A stretch of DNA of 48,602 bases from Prochlorococcus sp. AG-679-P15 (lineage in GTDB: Bacteria; Cyanobacteriota; Cyanobacteriia; PCC-6307; Cyanobiaceae): contig QCUW01000005.1 in the NCBI GenBank assembly GCA_003210695.1, positions 1-48,602 of the forward strand, given 5' to 3'. A program made the position numbers and the translations under genes. The notes under the pieces were generated by a model. That model worked only from the letters and a program-made list of their open reading frames with translations, did not search any database and was not told where the DNA came from. Numbering within the stretch: the stretch's first letter is position 1; each line of letters opens with the position of its first letter. This document shows, piece after piece, positions 22,118 through 30,802 of this stretch.

Positions 22118-23533
22118 ATGAGTAAGAAGTACGACGCTGGGGTAAAGGAGTACAGAGATACCTACTGGACTCCTGAATATGTCCCCTTAGACACTGATTT
22201 ATTAGCCTGTTTCAAATGTACAGGTCAAGAAGGTGTCCCCAGAGAAGAAGTTGCAGCAGCTGTTGCAGCTGAATCCTCAACAGGAACTTGGTCAACAGTA
22301 TGGTCCGAGCTTCTAACAGACCTTGAATTTTACAAGGGACGTTGTTATCGAATAGAAGACGTTCCTGGAGATCCTGAAGCTTTTTATGCATTTATTGCTT
22401 ATCCTCTTGATCTTTTCGAAGAAGGTTCAATTACAAACGTATTAACATCCTTAGTAGGAAATGTTTTTGGATTTAAAGCTCTAAGACATCTACGTCTTGA
22501 AGATATAAGATTCCCTATCGCCTTTATTAAGACTTGCGGTGGACCACCTAACGGAATAGTTGTTGAAAGAGATCGACTTAATAAGTATGGAAGACCGCTT
22601 CTTGGTTGTACCATTAAACCTAAATTAGGTTTATCTGGTAAGAACTATGGAAGGGTTGTATACGAATGCCTTAGAGGAGGTCTTGACCTAACTAAAGATG
22701 ATGAGAATATCAATTCTCAGCCATTCCAACGTTGGAGAGAAAGATTCGAGTTCGTTGCCGAGGCAGTTAAACTTGCTCAGCAAGAAACAGGGGAAGTAAA
22801 AGGTCATTACTTAAATTGCACCGCGAATACTCCTGAAGAACTATACGAACGTGCAGAGTTTGCTAAAGAACTCGATATGCCGATCATCATGCATGATTAC
22901 ATAACTGGTGGATTTACTGCAAATACTGGCCTCGCAAACTGGTGTCGTAAAAACGGCATGCTTCTGCATATTCATAGAGCTATGCATGCAGTAATCGATA
23001 GACATCCAAAACATGGTATTCACTTCAGAGTTTTAGCAAAATGTTTAAGGCTTTCTGGAGGAGATCAGCTACATACTGGAACAGTTGTTGGGAAACTTGA
23101 AGGTGACAGGCAGACTACTCTTGGTTACATAGATAACTTAAGAGAATCATTTGTTCCTGAAGATAGATCAAGAGGTAACTTCTTTGATCAAGATTGGGGA
23201 TCTATGCCTGGTGTCTTTGCTGTTGCATCTGGCGGTATTCATGTTTGGCATATGCCAGCACTCCTTGCAATATTTGGAGACGATTCTTGTCTTCAATTCG
23301 GAGGAGGAACTCATGGACATCCATGGGGTTCAGCTGCTGGAGCTGCTGCAAACCGTGTTGCATTAGAAGCTTGTGTGAAAGCACGTAACGCAGGTCGCGA
23401 AATCGAAAAAGAAAGTAGAGACATTCTAATGGAAGCTGCTAAACACAGTCCTGAATTAGCTATTGCGCTCGAAACTTGGAAAGAAATCAAGTTTGAGTTT
23501 GATACTGTCGATAAGCTCGACGTTCAAGGCTAA
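22118..23533 (+). CDS. rbcL: Ribulose bisphosphate carboxylase large subunit, form IA
   Basis: 471 aa; YTPEY-like [52 protein letters not shown]. Confidence 0.99.
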
Positions 23534-23549
23534 CTCAGATTTCAAACTA

Positions 23550-23600
23550 GAGGAGAAATATTAGTTTCTCCTCAATATTCTAAAAACTCGTTTTTACGAG
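23550..23600 (+). other. Tandem hairpins in rbcL-rbcS intergenic region
   Basis: GAGGAGAAA-TATTAG-TTTCTCCTC (23550-23573, perfect 9-bp stem) followed by CTCGT-TTTT-ACGAG (23587-23600). Confidence 0.65.
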
Positions 23601-23624
23601 ATTTCATTCACAAATCATTTAATT

Positions 23625-23966
23625 ATGCCTTTCCAGAGCACAGTTGGTGACTATCAAACAGTTGCCACCCTGGAAACATTCGGTTTTTTACCACCGATGA
23701 CCCAGGAAGAAATATACGATCAAATTGCCTACATTATTGCTCAAGGATGGAGTCCTGTTATTGAGCATGTTCATCCAAGTGGAAGTATGCAATCCTATTG
23801 GTCTTATTGGAAGCTCCCTTTCTTTGGGGAAAAAGATCTTAACTTGATTGTTAGCGAATTAGAGGCATGCCATAGAGCATACCCTGATCATCATGTAAGA
23901 ATTATTGGTTACGATGCTTACACACAAAGTCAAGGTACAGCTTTTGTCGTTTTCCAGGGGCGCTAA
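23625..23966 (+). CDS. rbcS: Ribulose bisphosphate carboxylase small subunit
   Basis: 113 aa; MPFQSTVGDYQTVATLETFGFLPPMTQEEIYDQIAYIIAQGWSPVIEH. Confidence 0.98.
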   Translation: MPFQSTVGDYQTVATLETFGFLPPMTQEEIYDQIAYIIAQGWSPVIEHVHPSGSMQSYWSYWKLPFFGEKDLNLIVSELEACHRAYPDHHVRIIGYDAYTQSQGTAFVVFQGR

Positions 23967-24055
23967 ACCCTTAATTTAGTGATAAATATCTTTCTCCTTT
24001 TAAAATTAAGTTTTTATTGGAGAAAGTTTTTAAAAGAGTTTTACATTTGAGGATT

Positions 24056-26329
24056 ATGTCAACAAAAACTAGTAGAGAGATTGCTTTAGATAGAAGAAAA
24101 GCCATGAGTGATGGTGGTAAAAAAGCTGCAATAAATTCTTCTTCAACTCAAGACAGGGTCCGATCATCTCAAGATATAAAAACTTTAGCAACAAAGTCTT
24201 CTGGGGCAGGAAATATGACTAAATCAAGTAAAAAACATATACCGGTTAATTCCACCTCTTCAAAACTATCGAGTAAAGAGTTGGTCATTGAGAGAAGAAA
24301 AGCAATGTCAACTCATGGAAAATCTGCAATTGATTCCTCTGATAGGACTCGTACTGAAATTAATAAATCACCAAAAGTAATCCCAGTTATAGCAAATAAA
24401 AATTCAGATATTTCTGAAAAAAAAGATATTGAAAAGATAGAAAATCATAAAGTTCAAAAAAATATTAAAAGAAGAGTAACTCAAAAAAGAAAACCAATTA
24501 CAAATACAAGTAGGGATATTGTTTTAGCGCGAAGAGAAGCACAATCTAAGCATGGAAAATCTGCTTCTAAACAAAATAATAGTGCTGCTTCTTTAGCAAG
24601 AAGAGGAGATCCAGATTTATCTAGCAGAGAAATTTCTCAAAGAGTAAGAGAACTTAGGAGTAAAACTGGAGATAAATCTAAAAAGTCAAATAGTAAATGT
24701 AGACCATGTGGTCCTAATAAGAATGGGTCTAAAATGAGTATTGCAGATCAAAGTTGGAAAGTTGGTAAAAGTGAAACTGATTCAGGACAAGTAATTACAG
24801 GAACACAAGCCAATAGATCACTAAAAACCACAGGTAATGAAGCAAGTACATGTAGAAGTGTTACTGGGACACAATACTTAGGTGCAGAGGTTACCAACGA
24901 ATTCTGTAAAAACAAACCTGAATACAAGCAACCTATAAGGGTTTCTGTTACATCAACATCTTCTGGTAATAAAGTTACGGGTAATGAGGTAGGTAGATCA
25001 GAGAAGGTTACTGGAGATGAGCCAGGAACTTGCAAAAATGTAACTGGTACTGAATATACTTCTGCAAATCAATCGAGTAAATATTGTGGAGAAGTTCCCA
25101 AGCATCCATCAAAGGTTAAGCAAAGTAATACTACTGATGGATTAAAAGTTTCTGGTTCCTTGCCGGGTAGATCGTCATTAGTTACTGGCGATGAGTCTGG
25201 ATCTGGACATCAATTAACTGGCAATCAATATCTTGGTTCAGAACCCAATCCAAAAGGGAGATCTACTGAGAAAGTTGGGAATTACAATACATTAAATGGT
25301 AATGCTTTAACTGGTACTGGTGTTGGGAGATCTGAATTTGTTACTGGGAATGAACCTGGAAGTTGCAAAAATGTTACTGGGGATGAATATATTGGTTCGC
25401 AACAGTATGAGACTTTTTGTAAATCTAAACCTAAAGCTGAAGCTAGAAAAGTTGGAGTAAGTCTCTCAAATAATGCTAATGAGATAAGTGGTACTTTAAC
25501 AGGAAGGTCTGATCAAGTTACTGGAGATGAACCAGGAACATGCAAAAATGTAACTGGTACTCCATATGCAGGATTAGAACAAGTAGAGGATAATTGTGAT
25601 TCAAGTTTGGTTAATGAAATCAAAGGTAAAGGCAAGGTTTATTTAGGGAGTAGTTCAAATGCCCGTCTTACTGGTTTACAACCTGGTATTGGAGGGCAAA
25701 TGACTGGAGCAGCCAAAGGTGCTTGCTTAAATCCAACTGGTACTCCTTATGTAGGAGGAGATCAATTAGGTGATAATTGCTCGAATCATTCTTCTGAAAA
25801 TCATTATGCTAATAGTGAAAGAAAAAATTTTAAAACATGGGAAGATTTTTCTGTAAATTCTCCTTCAAGAGATAGATACTCAGATAAAAAAAGAGAAGGA
25901 GTTACTGGTAATGAATATGAGAATGGTTCCAAAATTACTGGTCCATTTGATATGGCTGTAGATAAAGTAACTGGAACGGAACAATTTAGGTTTGATAAAA
26001 ATAAAAATCATCTTTTAAGTACAAAAAAAGATACAAAAGATTTTGATTCTTCAAAAGAGAGAGCACAATCTAGAATTACGGGTGAAGGTCAATCTGCTGG
26101 ATTAAAGATAACAGGCGATGATTGGGATAGGGGAGATAGGGTAACAGGTACAGAAGGAGCTTCTGCAAGAAAAAGAAATCCTACAAGACCAGGAATGGCA
26201 AGCGCAATGCCGGCAATGGATATCAAAAGAAATGAAGAAATGAAAGAGCCTGATTTTCTTATCACTGGATCTAGTGGGAATACTCGAGATGGCCAACTTG
26301 TAACTTTCTCGGGCGGTGCAAGAGGTTAA
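24056..26329 (+). CDS. csoS2: Carboxysome assembly protein CsoS2
   Basis: Four N-terminal basic repeats (SREIALDRRKAMS, SKELVIERRKAMS, SRDIVLARREAQS, SREISQRVRELRS), about six VTG/C middle repeats and conserved C-terminus. ATG 24056 preferred over TTG 24017. Confidence 0.96.
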   Translation: MSTKTSREIALDRRKAMSDGGKKAAINSSSTQDRVRSSQDIKTLATKSSGAGNMTKSSKKHIPVNSTSSKLSSKELVIERRKAMSTHGKSAIDSSDRTRTEINKSPKVIPVIANKNSDISEKKDIEKIENHKVQKNIKRRVTQKRKPITNTSRDIVLARREAQSKHGKSASKQNNSAASLARRGDPDLSSREISQRVRELRSKTGDKSKKSNSKCRPCGPNKNGSKMSIADQSWKVGKSETDSGQVITGTQANRSLKTTGNEASTCRSVTGTQYLGAEVTNEFCKNKPEYKQPIRVSVTSTSSGNKVTGNEVGRSEKVTGDEPGTCKNVTGTEYTSANQSSKYCGEVPKHPSKVKQSNTTDGLKVSGSLPGRSSLVTGDESGSGHQLTGNQYLGSEPNPKGRSTEKVGNYNTLNGNALTGTGVGRSEFVTGNEPGSCKNVTGDEYIGSQQYETFCKSKPKAEARKVGVSLSNNANEISGTLTGRSDQVTGDEPGTCKNVTGTPYAGLEQVEDNCDSSLVNEIKGKGKVYLGSSSNARLTGLQPGIGGQMTGAAKGACLNPTGTPYVGGDQLGDNCSNHSSENHYANSERKNFKTWEDFSVNSPSRDRYSDKKREGVTGNEYENGSKITGPFDMAVDKVTGTEQFRFDKNKNHLLSTKKDTKDFDSSKERAQSRITGEGQSAGLKITGDDWDRGDRVTGTEGASARKRNPTRPGMASAMPAMDIKRNEEMKEPDFLITGSSGNTRDGQLVTFSGGARG
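25007..25051 (+). repeat. Direct repeat copy 1 within csoS2 M-repeat region
   Basis: GTTACTGGAGATGAgCCAGGAACtTGCAAAAATGTAACTGGTACT; 43/45 identical to 25517-25561. Confidence 0.9.
25517..25561 (+). repeat. Direct repeat copy 2 within csoS2 M-repeat region
   Basis: GTTACTGGAGATGAaCCAGGAACaTGCAAAAATGTAACTGGTACT; 510 bp downstream of copy 1. Confidence 0.9.
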
Positions 26330-26336
26330 TAAGTAA

Positions 26337-27866
26337 ATGCCTTTGAGAGGACTGGCCAAACGCAAGAATTATTCATTGGGGCCTACGGCTCCGATGAAAA
26401 CTTTCACAGAAAGTATTCATAAACAAAATAATAATTTTAATAATCAAATAAATTCGCATAAAACTCATAATTGGACAAATGTATCTCAGAATGAAAAACT
26501 TTATCAATATGAAAGTCAGATAAAAAGAAATTTTGATAACATCGTCCCAACCTTAAAAGAAATTGCACGTATACAACATCAAGATAATTTTATTGATATA
26601 GCTCAAAGTATTGCAAAAAATAATTTAGGGATAGGATTGCCGCTCCATATATTAGATAAATCTTGGGTTAAACCATTGGATATGAGAGCTTTATATGCTT
26701 GGTGCTCTTTTAAACAACATGAAAAATTAAGTGACGATTTTTTTGAAAATGATCCTTTAGATGGAGCGACTGGAGGAAGCAGTGCAAAAGAATTTGAAAA
26801 ATTTATGTTGGATTGCGGCATACATTTGTTAGACATAACTCCCTGCTCTGATGGAAGATTAGCGCATTCAGTTGCCTATGTTATGAGAATTCCATTTAGC
26901 GCTGTCAGAAGAAGATCTCATGCAGGAGCACTTTTTGATATTGAAAATACTGTTAATAGATGGGTGAAAACTGAACATAGTAGATATAGAGAGAACACTC
27001 CTAATGAGGCTATTAGAGATACAAGATACCTTAAGGTTGTAACTTATCATTTTAGTTCTGTTGATCCTCTTCATCAGGGATGTGCTGCTCATGGTAGTAA
27101 TGATGAATTAGCCGCAAAAGAAGGTAGCAAAAAATTACTTGCTTTTAGAGAGGCTGTTGAAAATAGTTTCTGTTGCGGTGCTTCAGTAGATCTTATGTTA
27201 ATTGGCCTTGATACTGATACAGACTCATTGAAGATTCATTTGTCTACAAGCGACGGTAACATAGATTTAGAAAAAACCATTTCAACTTTAGAAATATATA
27301 ATTCAACAATAAATTTTTCAAAAGAAGAAGCTGAAAAAGAAATTTGTCAGATTATCGATAGAAAATCTTCCAAAGAGCAGTTAAAAGGAATAAATAAATT
27401 TATTTTTAAATTAATAGTCAATAATATTTCCCAAATTGATTATGTAAAAAAATTTTATAAAGGTTCTTATGAAGATATTGGTCATGCTGAGAGATTTATT
27501 GGAGTTGGGATAGGTTTCAAAGAAGTACATCTAAGGAATTTAACTTATTTTGCGCATCTAGATACTGTTGAAGAAGGAGCTCCAGATTTAGATGTTGGAG
27601 TAAAAATTTTTAAGGGATTGAATGTCTCAAAGGATCTTCCAATACCAGTAGTTATAAGATTCGACTACTCTGGTAAAGTTCCAGGGGCAAAAGAAAGAGC
27701 AATAAATGATTGTAAGAGAGTAAATAATGCGATATCAATTAGATATAAAGATTTAGTTGATCAAGGTTTGTTGCATACGTGTCTTACTATTAGAGATAGG
27801 GACAACATACATTCCGCTCATATTATTGGAATGTCTTTTGATAAAAAATTAGAGGAGGCTCACTAG
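26337..27866 (+). CDS. csoS3: Carboxysomal carbonic anhydrase CsoSCA (CsoS3)
   Basis: 509 aa; ACSFK-like AWCSFKQHEKL, GIHLLDITPCSDGRLAHSVAYVMRIPF, YHFSSVDPLHQGCAAHGSND; between csoS2 and csoS4A. Confidence 0.96.
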   Translation: MPLRGLAKRKNYSLGPTAPMKTFTESIHKQNNNFNNQINSHKTHNWTNVSQNEKLYQYESQIKRNFDNIVPTLKEIARIQHQDNFIDIAQSIAKNNLGIGLPLHILDKSWVKPLDMRALYAWCSFKQHEKLSDDFFENDPLDGATGGSSAKEFEKFMLDCGIHLLDITPCSDGRLAHSVAYVMRIPFSAVRRRSHAGALFDIENTVNRWVKTEHSRYRENTPNEAIRDTRYLKVVTYHFSSVDPLHQGCAAHGSNDELAAKEGSKKLLAFREAVENSFCCGASVDLMLIGLDTDTDSLKIHLSTSDGNIDLEKTISTLEIYNSTINFSKEEAEKEICQIIDRKSSKEQLKGINKFIFKLIVNNISQIDYVKKFYKGSYEDIGHAERFIGVGIGFKEVHLRNLTYFAHLDTVEEGAPDLDVGVKIFKGLNVSKDLPIPVVIRFDYSGKVPGAKERAINDCKRVNNAISIRYKDLVDQGLLHTCLTIRDRDNIHSAHIIGMSFDKKLEEAH

Positions 27867-27868
27867 TT

Positions 27869-28123
27869 ATGCTTATTTGTAAGGTGGTTAAACCACTTGT
27901 ATCAACCAATAGAATTCCTGGATTTGAACATAGACATTTACAAGTAGTTTTAGATGGTACATCACAAAAAGTCGCAGTTGACTCTGTTGGTTGTAAACCT
28001 GGAGATTGGGTCATTTGTGTTGGAAGTTCTGCGGCCAGGGAGGCTGCAGGAAGTAAATCATATCCAAGTGATTTAACAATTGTTGGGATAATTGATCATT
28101 GGGATCCCGAAAGTGAAACTTAA
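27869..28123 (+). CDS. csoS4A: Carboxysome vertex pentamer CsoS4A
   Basis: 84 aa CcmL/EutN family; MLICKVVKPLVSTNRIPGFEHRHLQVVLDG; VGCKPGDWVICVGSSAAREAAGS. Confidence 0.96.
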   Translation: MLICKVVKPLVSTNRIPGFEHRHLQVVLDGTSQKVAVDSVGCKPGDWVICVGSSAAREAAGSKSYPSDLTIVGIIDHWDPESET

Positions 28124-28141
28124 TTAGAGGTATAATTAATT

Positions 28142-28390
28142 TTGGAAATAATGAAGGTATGTGGAAGAATGGTTTGCACTCAAAGGGTAGCAGGTTTGGG
28201 ATATATGAATTTAAGAATTTTGGAAAATAATAAAGGTAAAAAAGTTGTTGCAGTTGATCCTGTTGGCGCTACAGAAGGTAATTGGGTTTTTACAGCTAGT
28301 GGATCAGCAGCAAGGTTTGCTTGTCCTAATCCTGAAGTTCAGACTGATTTAACCATTGGTGGAATTATTGATTATTGGGAATCTAATTAA
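28142..28390 (+). CDS. csoS4B: Carboxysome vertex pentamer CsoS4B
   Basis: 82 aa CcmL/EutN family; VCGRMVCTQRVAGLGYMNLRIL; TTG start, with ATG at 28151 as alternative. Confidence 0.94.
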   Translation: MEIMKVCGRMVCTQRVAGLGYMNLRILENNKGKKVVAVDPVGATEGNWVFTASGSAARFACPNPEVQTDLTIGGIIDYWESN

Positions 28391-28397
28391 AAAATTA

Positions 28398-28646
28398 ATG
28401 TGGAATCAAAGAGAATCTCCTTTAAGAGTTGAAAAAAGGTTTGAGTTTGAGGAATATTCAAGAATTAGTAAATTCATGAAAATGGTTGAAGAATTATGTA
28501 AAGAGAAAAATATATTTCCAAATATTAGTTTTGGTAAGAATTTTGTTAGTATTACGATTTTTTTAAGTTCAGAAAATCTAACTTCAATTGAAAAGGATTT
28601 TTCTAATCAATTAGATAGTTTTTATTTAGAAATTAAGGTTGATTAA
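28398..28646 (+). CDS. Pterin-4a-carbinolamine dehydratase-like protein (acRAF, alpha-carboxysome Rubisco assembly factor family)
   Basis: MWNQRESPLRVEKRFEFEEYSRISKFMKMVEELCKEKNIFPNISFGKNFVSITI; position right after csoS4B as in other alpha-carboxysome loci. Start revised from 28356. Confidence 0.85.
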   Translation: MWNQRESPLRVEKRFEFEEYSRISKFMKMVEELCKEKNIFPNISFGKNFVSITIFLSSENLTSIEKDFSNQLDSFYLEIKVD

Positions 28647-28870
28647 TAATGATTAGGTTTATCTATATCTCTTTTAATAAGAGCCATTAAATAAGTAGGG
28701 GCTTTATATCTTCCAGGAAGGCATCTATTTAATGTTTCAAGATGCCCCCAACAAACAGTTCTTTCAATTTCTTTAAGTGAGTTACCTTTTAAAATTAATA
28801 ACCTTAAAGCTTTACAAAATAAAGGGTATCCAGCTTCTAGTTCGTCTATATTTAGCTTTGCTGCTGTCAT
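28643..28870 (-). CDS. Small conserved protein, possibly DUF3136-like
   Basis: 75 aa; LEAGYPLFCKALRLLILKGNSLKEIERTVCWGHLETLNRCLPGRYKAPTYL; 4-bp convergent overlap with the acRAF-like gene. Confidence 0.7.
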   Translation of the reverse strand: MTAAKLNIDELEAGYPLFCKALRLLILKGNSLKEIERTVCWGHLETLNRCLPGRYKAPTYLMALIKRDIDKPNHY

Positions 28871-28955
28871 AGATCATAGAAGAATTGTTAATTAATAATC
28901 TATACAAAGATGGTGCACAATTGGTTCTTATTTCAAAATTCTAAATAATTAGAAA

Positions 28956-29348
28956 TTAATCTAAATATGCGACGCAATCTATTTCAATTAAAACACCTTT
29001 AGGTAATGAAGAAACTTCAACACATGCTCTCGCCGGGGGGGTCTCTATCTTAAAGAATTCACTATAAATTGAATTAACTGTTTGAAAATTTTTTAAATCA
29101 GTTAAATAAATAGTTGTTTTAATAACATCTTCTGCTTTTGCTCCTCCTGCATTTAGAACAGCTAGAAGATTTTTTAAAACTTGAGTAGTTTCCTTCTCGA
29201 TATTACCTAGGCAGGTTATTTTATTTGAAATTGGATCAATAGCAATTTGACCAGAACAATAAATAAAATTGCCTGCTTTGATAGCTTGGTTATAAGGACC
29301 AACAGGATCTGGGGCTTTAGAAGTCTTAATTACTTTTGATGAGGACAT
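28956..29348 (-). CDS. ridA: RidA/YjgF family reactive imine deaminase
   Basis: 130 aa; APDPVGPYNQAIKAGNFIYCSGQIAIDP, ARACVEVSSLPKGVLIEIDCVA. Confidence 0.94.
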   Translation of the reverse strand: MSSSKVIKTSKAPDPVGPYNQAIKAGNFIYCSGQIAIDPISNKITCLGNIEKETTQVLKNLLAVLNAGGAKAEDVIKTTIYLTDLKNFQTVNSIYSEFFKIETPPARACVEVSSLPKGVLIEIDCVAYLD

Positions 29349-29372
29349 TTTGTGAAGGATATTTCTATAAAT

Positions 29373-30113
29373 TTAAACCCATGAATCTTTATTTGCTCTT
29401 AAGTAACTAAATCTTTTTAAATTATCTGCTCTTAAAAACAGATTGATTTGCATCTCTTCTTCGAGCAGACACGGAATTGTAAGTTTATTTAGAGCAATTT
29501 TCTTTTCAACTTCAACTAGTTTATTTTTTATAATTTGATTTTCTGGTTCAAGATCTAATGCCCATATAAGATTTGACTTAGTATATTCATGCGCACAGTA
29601 AATAACAGTTTTTTTAGGTAATGATTTGATTTTTTTAAGTGAATTATACATTTGCTTATAAGTTCCTTCAAAGACTCTTCCACATCCAGCTGAAAATAAT
29701 GTATCTCCTATAAAAAGAACAGGAACATTATCATTAAAGTAGAAAGCTATATGTGATTTTGTATGACCGATTACCTCTATAACTTGAACATCTTTATCTA
29801 ATAATCTTACTTTGTCTCCATCCCTAACAGATAAATTTTGAAAAGGTATCCGATCTTTTTCTTTTGCTGAAGCAATAACTTTTACGTTTGGCCATTCTTT
29901 TATAAGATCTCTTGTCCCTCCAATATGATCTGAGTGATGATGTGTTTGCAAAATAGCCTCTAAATTAAGATTATGGGCTTTTAAGTATTCTATTACAGGC
30001 TGAGAAAGGGCAGGATCAATTACAACTGCTGAATTACTATTTTTCCATAACCAAATGACATTGTCACTTAGAACTCTAATCCCAATTATTTTTTGTCCTT
30101 TATTAAATTCCAT
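29373..30113 (-). CDS. gloB: Hydroxyacylglutathione hydrolase (glyoxalase II)
   Basis: 246 aa; metallo-beta-lactamase motif [36 protein letters not shown]. Confidence 0.93.
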   Translation of the reverse strand: MEFNKGQKIIGIRVLSDNVIWLWKNSNSAVVIDPALSQPVIEYLKAHNLNLEAILQTHHHSDHIGGTRDLIKEWPNVKVIASAKEKDRIPFQNLSVRDGDKVRLLDKDVQVIEVIGHTKSHIAFYFNDNVPVLFIGDTLFSAGCGRVFEGTYKQMYNSLKKIKSLPKKTVIYCAHEYTKSNLIWALDLEPENQIIKNKLVEVEKKIALNKLTIPCLLEEEMQINLFLRADNLKRFSYLRANKDSWV

Positions 30114-30150
30114 TATTACCTTAGAATTAAAAAATTGAAAAAATTGATCT

Positions 30151-30789
30151 ATGATTACTATAGCTTTACCTAAAGGAGCACTGTTAGAAGATTCAATTTC
30201 AATTTTAAAAAAAGCAGGATTGAACTTCTCTGATGCATTGCTAGAGAAAAATAGATCATTAACTATTGAATCAAAATGTAAAAGAGCAAAAGCCTTATTG
30301 GTAAGAAATGGAGACGTCCCAGTGTATGTAAGTTACGGACAAGCTGATTTGGGAATAGTAGGATATGACGTACTCCAGGAATCTGAATTAAAAGTAGCTA
30401 AATTACTTGATTTAGAATTTGGGGGATGCCATATGTCCCTTGCAGTAAAAAATAATAGTAATTATTCAAAACCTACTGATCTTCCTGCAAATTGTAAAGT
30501 CGCAAGCAAATTTACAAAAACGGCAAGAGCCTATTTTGATGACTTAAATATACCAGTTGAGATTGTGCATTTAACGGGCTCAGTAGAGCTTGGCCCTATT
30601 ACAGGAATGGCTGAAGCCATAGTTGATTTAGTCGCGACAGGTAAGACTCTTAAAGAAAACGGTTTAAGTAAAATTGACGATCTTTTTTATTCAACTGCAA
30701 GGTTAATTGCAAATCCTCTCGCTATGAGATTGGATAGTAATCCTCTCCGAGATGTAATTTTATCAATAGAATCATTTAAAGATAATTAG
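30151..30789 (+). CDS. hisG: ATP phosphoribosyltransferase, short form
   Basis: 212 aa; [52 protein letters not shown]. Confidence 0.94.
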   Translation: MITIALPKGALLEDSISILKKAGLNFSDALLEKNRSLTIESKCKRAKALLVRNGDVPVYVSYGQADLGIVGYDVLQESELKVAKLLDLEFGGCHMSLAVKNNSNYSKPTDLPANCKVASKFTKTARAYFDDLNIPVEIVHLTGSVELGPITGMAEAIVDLVATGKTLKENGLSKIDDLFYSTARLIANPLAMRLDSNPLRDVILSIESFKDN

Positions 30790-30802
30790 CATATTTAAAT
30801 AA

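Noticed and set aside
23151-23388. Alternative-frame ORFs inside rbcL
   Set aside because: They overlap the strongly conserved rbcL frame on both strands and have Cys/Trp-rich non-protein-like sequence.
24748-25035. 95-aa minus-strand ORF within csoS2
   Set aside because: Mirror of the repetitive VTG-rich csoS2 codons; no independent coding evidence.
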